From Pyrocephalus nanus (taxonomy: Eukaryota; Chordata; Aves; Passeriformes; Tyrannidae), in the NCBI GenBank assembly GCA_038380795.1, contig CM076259.1:79271224-79335223 (forward strand): a stretch of 64,000 nucleotides of DNA, read 5' to 3'. Within the stretch, counting starts at the first letter, position 1, and every line of letters starts with the position of its first letter. The notes under the pieces were generated by a model. The model was not told where the DNA came from, did no database searches, and worked only from the letters and a program-made list of their open reading frames with translations. The translations under genes and the position numbers were made by a program. Positions 61,801 to 64,000 of the stretch are shown one piece after another.

Positions 61801-64000
61801 TCTTCAGACACCTAAAGTAAAGCACCTTTTATCACTTCTGATACCCAAGGCTCCCCTTACCTGACCCCGGCTTGGCTCCACAAGGACACAGGTGTTCCTG
61901 CATAGCTGATGCCACCATGAGGATGTCCTTCATGCCTCAGGGTATGTCCAGTGGCACTAAGCATCTGAATTGAACCTGCAGTTTCTCTGTGGTCCCTTCT
62001 ATGTTAAAATAAGAATTTATTTCCTCCTGACAGGCTTTTCACCTGTTCTATTGAAAAGTTTAGAGCAGAGTCCATATAATTTTGACTGAGGAATCTGAAG
62101 AACATTGTCACAGAATAATTGTCATAGAATTCATTAGGCATTTTTTATACTATTTAATAGAGAAATTCTATTACTGTATTTGTTATTGACAAATGCAGTT
62201 TATTCTCCTGAGGAAAAACAAACAAACAACAAAAAAAGAAACCAACAATTCAAACACGTGTTTACTGAGTGAAACTAGAGCTAACAAAAATGGAAATTAC
62301 TGTATTAGGTAACAGAGAAGTCAGAGTCTAACTGGCATAAAACTAGTGTGATTTAGGGCTTTATTTTGACAACATTAAGTAGAGAATTAATGATTCAATG
62401 CCTGTGTCCTTGTGCTTAACTGCTTCATCCTAGCTCTGAAGCACATCTAGGGGCAGCAATAGATAAATTCAAAAGGATGAGTAGGTATTAGATATGAAAC
62501 TAACCACTGTAGCACTCTAGGTATTAATGACATTGTATAGTCTGAATTAAATTAATATAGCCTTACTTAACTAATTTCAATTTTTTCTAATTTTTCTTTT
62601 AAAAGTCCTGCAGATTTCTGTCCTGGTTACCCAGACATTTGTGTAGGTGTATGAAAAGTCAAGACTTTATGTAGATGCACAGAGACCATAATTTCATTAG
62701 CTTTTGAGATAGCATAAAATGTGATTTAGGTTTGCAAAAGCATTTTAATTTAATCTTTCTGTTGAAATGAGCAGTAAAGGAACTGCTAATGCACAAACAT
62801 TTAAGGTGATTAATAGATATTAATTTGTAAATCCAAATGGTTTTTTTTTGTTTAACCTTGTATATTAGGCTATAAATAGCCATTACACTACATCCATGCT
62901 TCCACTAAGTTGAAGTCTTGCAGTGTGTGCAGCAAAAGCCTGTCTCTGAGCAGGCCATGCTCTGAAAGCTCATGTACAGTCCGTACCAACATCACTTTAA
63001 AGTTTGTTCCAATAGTCATCACCCTTTGTTGAAATTCTGGTTCCTTTCTTAAGTGATTTTATCAGTATAAGCTTTTCTCTCTTGCTTTGTCTTTCTCTGG
63101 TAGTTTGAGAATCCCCATTCTGATAGCCTTTGAATTCTTTAGAACTTTTTAGTACTCTTCCAAGTTTTGGAAACTCTCTTCAAACATCAGTGTCACAGAG
63201 TTGCAGGACTTTATTATTCATCTCATCAATGCTCTAGTTCTGTTCCTATTCACTTTTTTGCTGCTACACGTGGATGAGAATGGCTCAGCCCTTTTCACTG
63301 CAGGTTTCACTTGAAGGTGTTGCTGAACTATCTGACTGTTGTGCTGCTGGAACTGGAGGCACAGTCCACCTTTATTAGACTTAGACAATATTAACTGGCC
63401 TCCTTTGAAAATATAATAGACAAGCATTATTTTGCTTCACATTTATGTTAGACTTCTCTAACTGCAGTTGTCACAGTGTTTCCAGTCTTATGCCATTCTC
63501 CTTGCATTCAATAAAAACTAAAAACTAAAAACTAAAAACCAGTATTCCATTTTTTCCCAACTCATTTAGCATATTTTTTGCAGGGTAATGAAGCTTGCTT
63601 ACTTGGAAATATTTCTCCTAGAAAAATGTTTATTATTCTCTTCTGTTAATAATGTAATGGAAAGTCCTGTAATTTAAAAAAAAAAAAAAATCCTGTTTCT
63701 GTTTAAATACAGAGATAAATATTTGTTTCATTTACTGTAGTGTTCTATGTCAGGGATCCTGCATTGTGCTGCAATTTTTCATATTCCTAGCCTGAGGTGT
63801 CAAATTTTGCTTGGGGCTAGCCTTAGTTTGCCCTTCAGGAACATCATCTGATTATAAACAGTCTAGAAATAACCCCCACCTTCCTCTGTAATGATTACTT
63901 CACCTTTTTCATCATACTGATGTTCCCATGTCGTTGTGCCTTTTGTATTACAAAATCATCATGCATATTTTTCGGGAACTCCGACAACAGCTGCATGAGT

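Larger units (their letters stand above)
55140..64000 (+). other. ITGBL1: Start of the next ITGBL1 intron
   Basis: Begins with the donor GTATGT at 55140 and runs past the window end. It contains the pyrimidine tract at 56933-57021, a short 10-bp tandem repeat at 57242-57271, a CR1 fragment at 58280-58824, a short TTTTTTACAT tandem at about 60681-60710 and a short AAAAACT tandem at about 63515-63538. The exon for the next EGF repeat was searched for by its cysteine pattern and is not present. The rest shows nothing I can name. Confidence 0.85.

Noticed and set aside
1..64000. CRISPR array, bacterial operon, tRNA or rRNA genes, or an undescribed gene system
   Set aside because: No regularly spaced repeats, no tRNA or rRNA-like sequence, and no dense coding. 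The window is intronic animal DNA with four exons of one known gene.

Overview
The window is a 64 kb stretch of a vertebrate genome, almost certainly a bird. The non-coding DNA is AT-rich, carries many truncated CR1 LINEs of the avian type (3' ends bearing the ATTCTRTGA-like terminal repeat) and contains solo LTRs of types common in avian endogenous retroviruses. The mix of LTRs looks more like a non-galliform bird, but the species cannot be fixed from this sequence.

The only real gene is on the + strand: four internal coding exons of ITGBL1 (integrin subunit beta like 1), at 873-1013, 3334-3474, 7192-7338 and 55023-55139. Each encodes one cysteine-rich integrin-type EGF module with eight cysteines, each begins and ends in phase 1, and together they give an open 182-codon segment (546 nt). 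By comparison with the mammalian protein as I remember it, they are about repeats 4 to 7 of 10. The promoter, signal-peptide exon, earlier repeats, last repeats and 3' UTR lie outside the window.

Layout: 1-872 is the end of an upstream intron. The first three exons are spaced by introns of 2.3 and 3.7 kb. A 47.7 kb intron (7339-55022) fills most of the window, and 55140-64000 is the start of the next intron. The large intron holds four LTRs: an ERVL-type solo LTR at 9685-10795, a 480-bp solo LTR at 16926-17405 with a perfect 5-bp target duplication, a degraded ERVL-type LTR at about 28678-29245, and a third type at 30232-30621. It also holds six of the eight CR1 fragments and several simple repeats. 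The other two CR1 fragments are at 6319-6555 and 58280-58824. Three of the four LTRs lie antisense to ITGBL1.

I looked on both strands for an additional gene, RNA gene, array or unusual system and did not find one. The open reading frames outside the exons are chance frames in AT-rich DNA or frames inside repeats. The most informative points are the modular phase-1 exon array, the very long intron, and the structure and orientation of the retroelement insertions.
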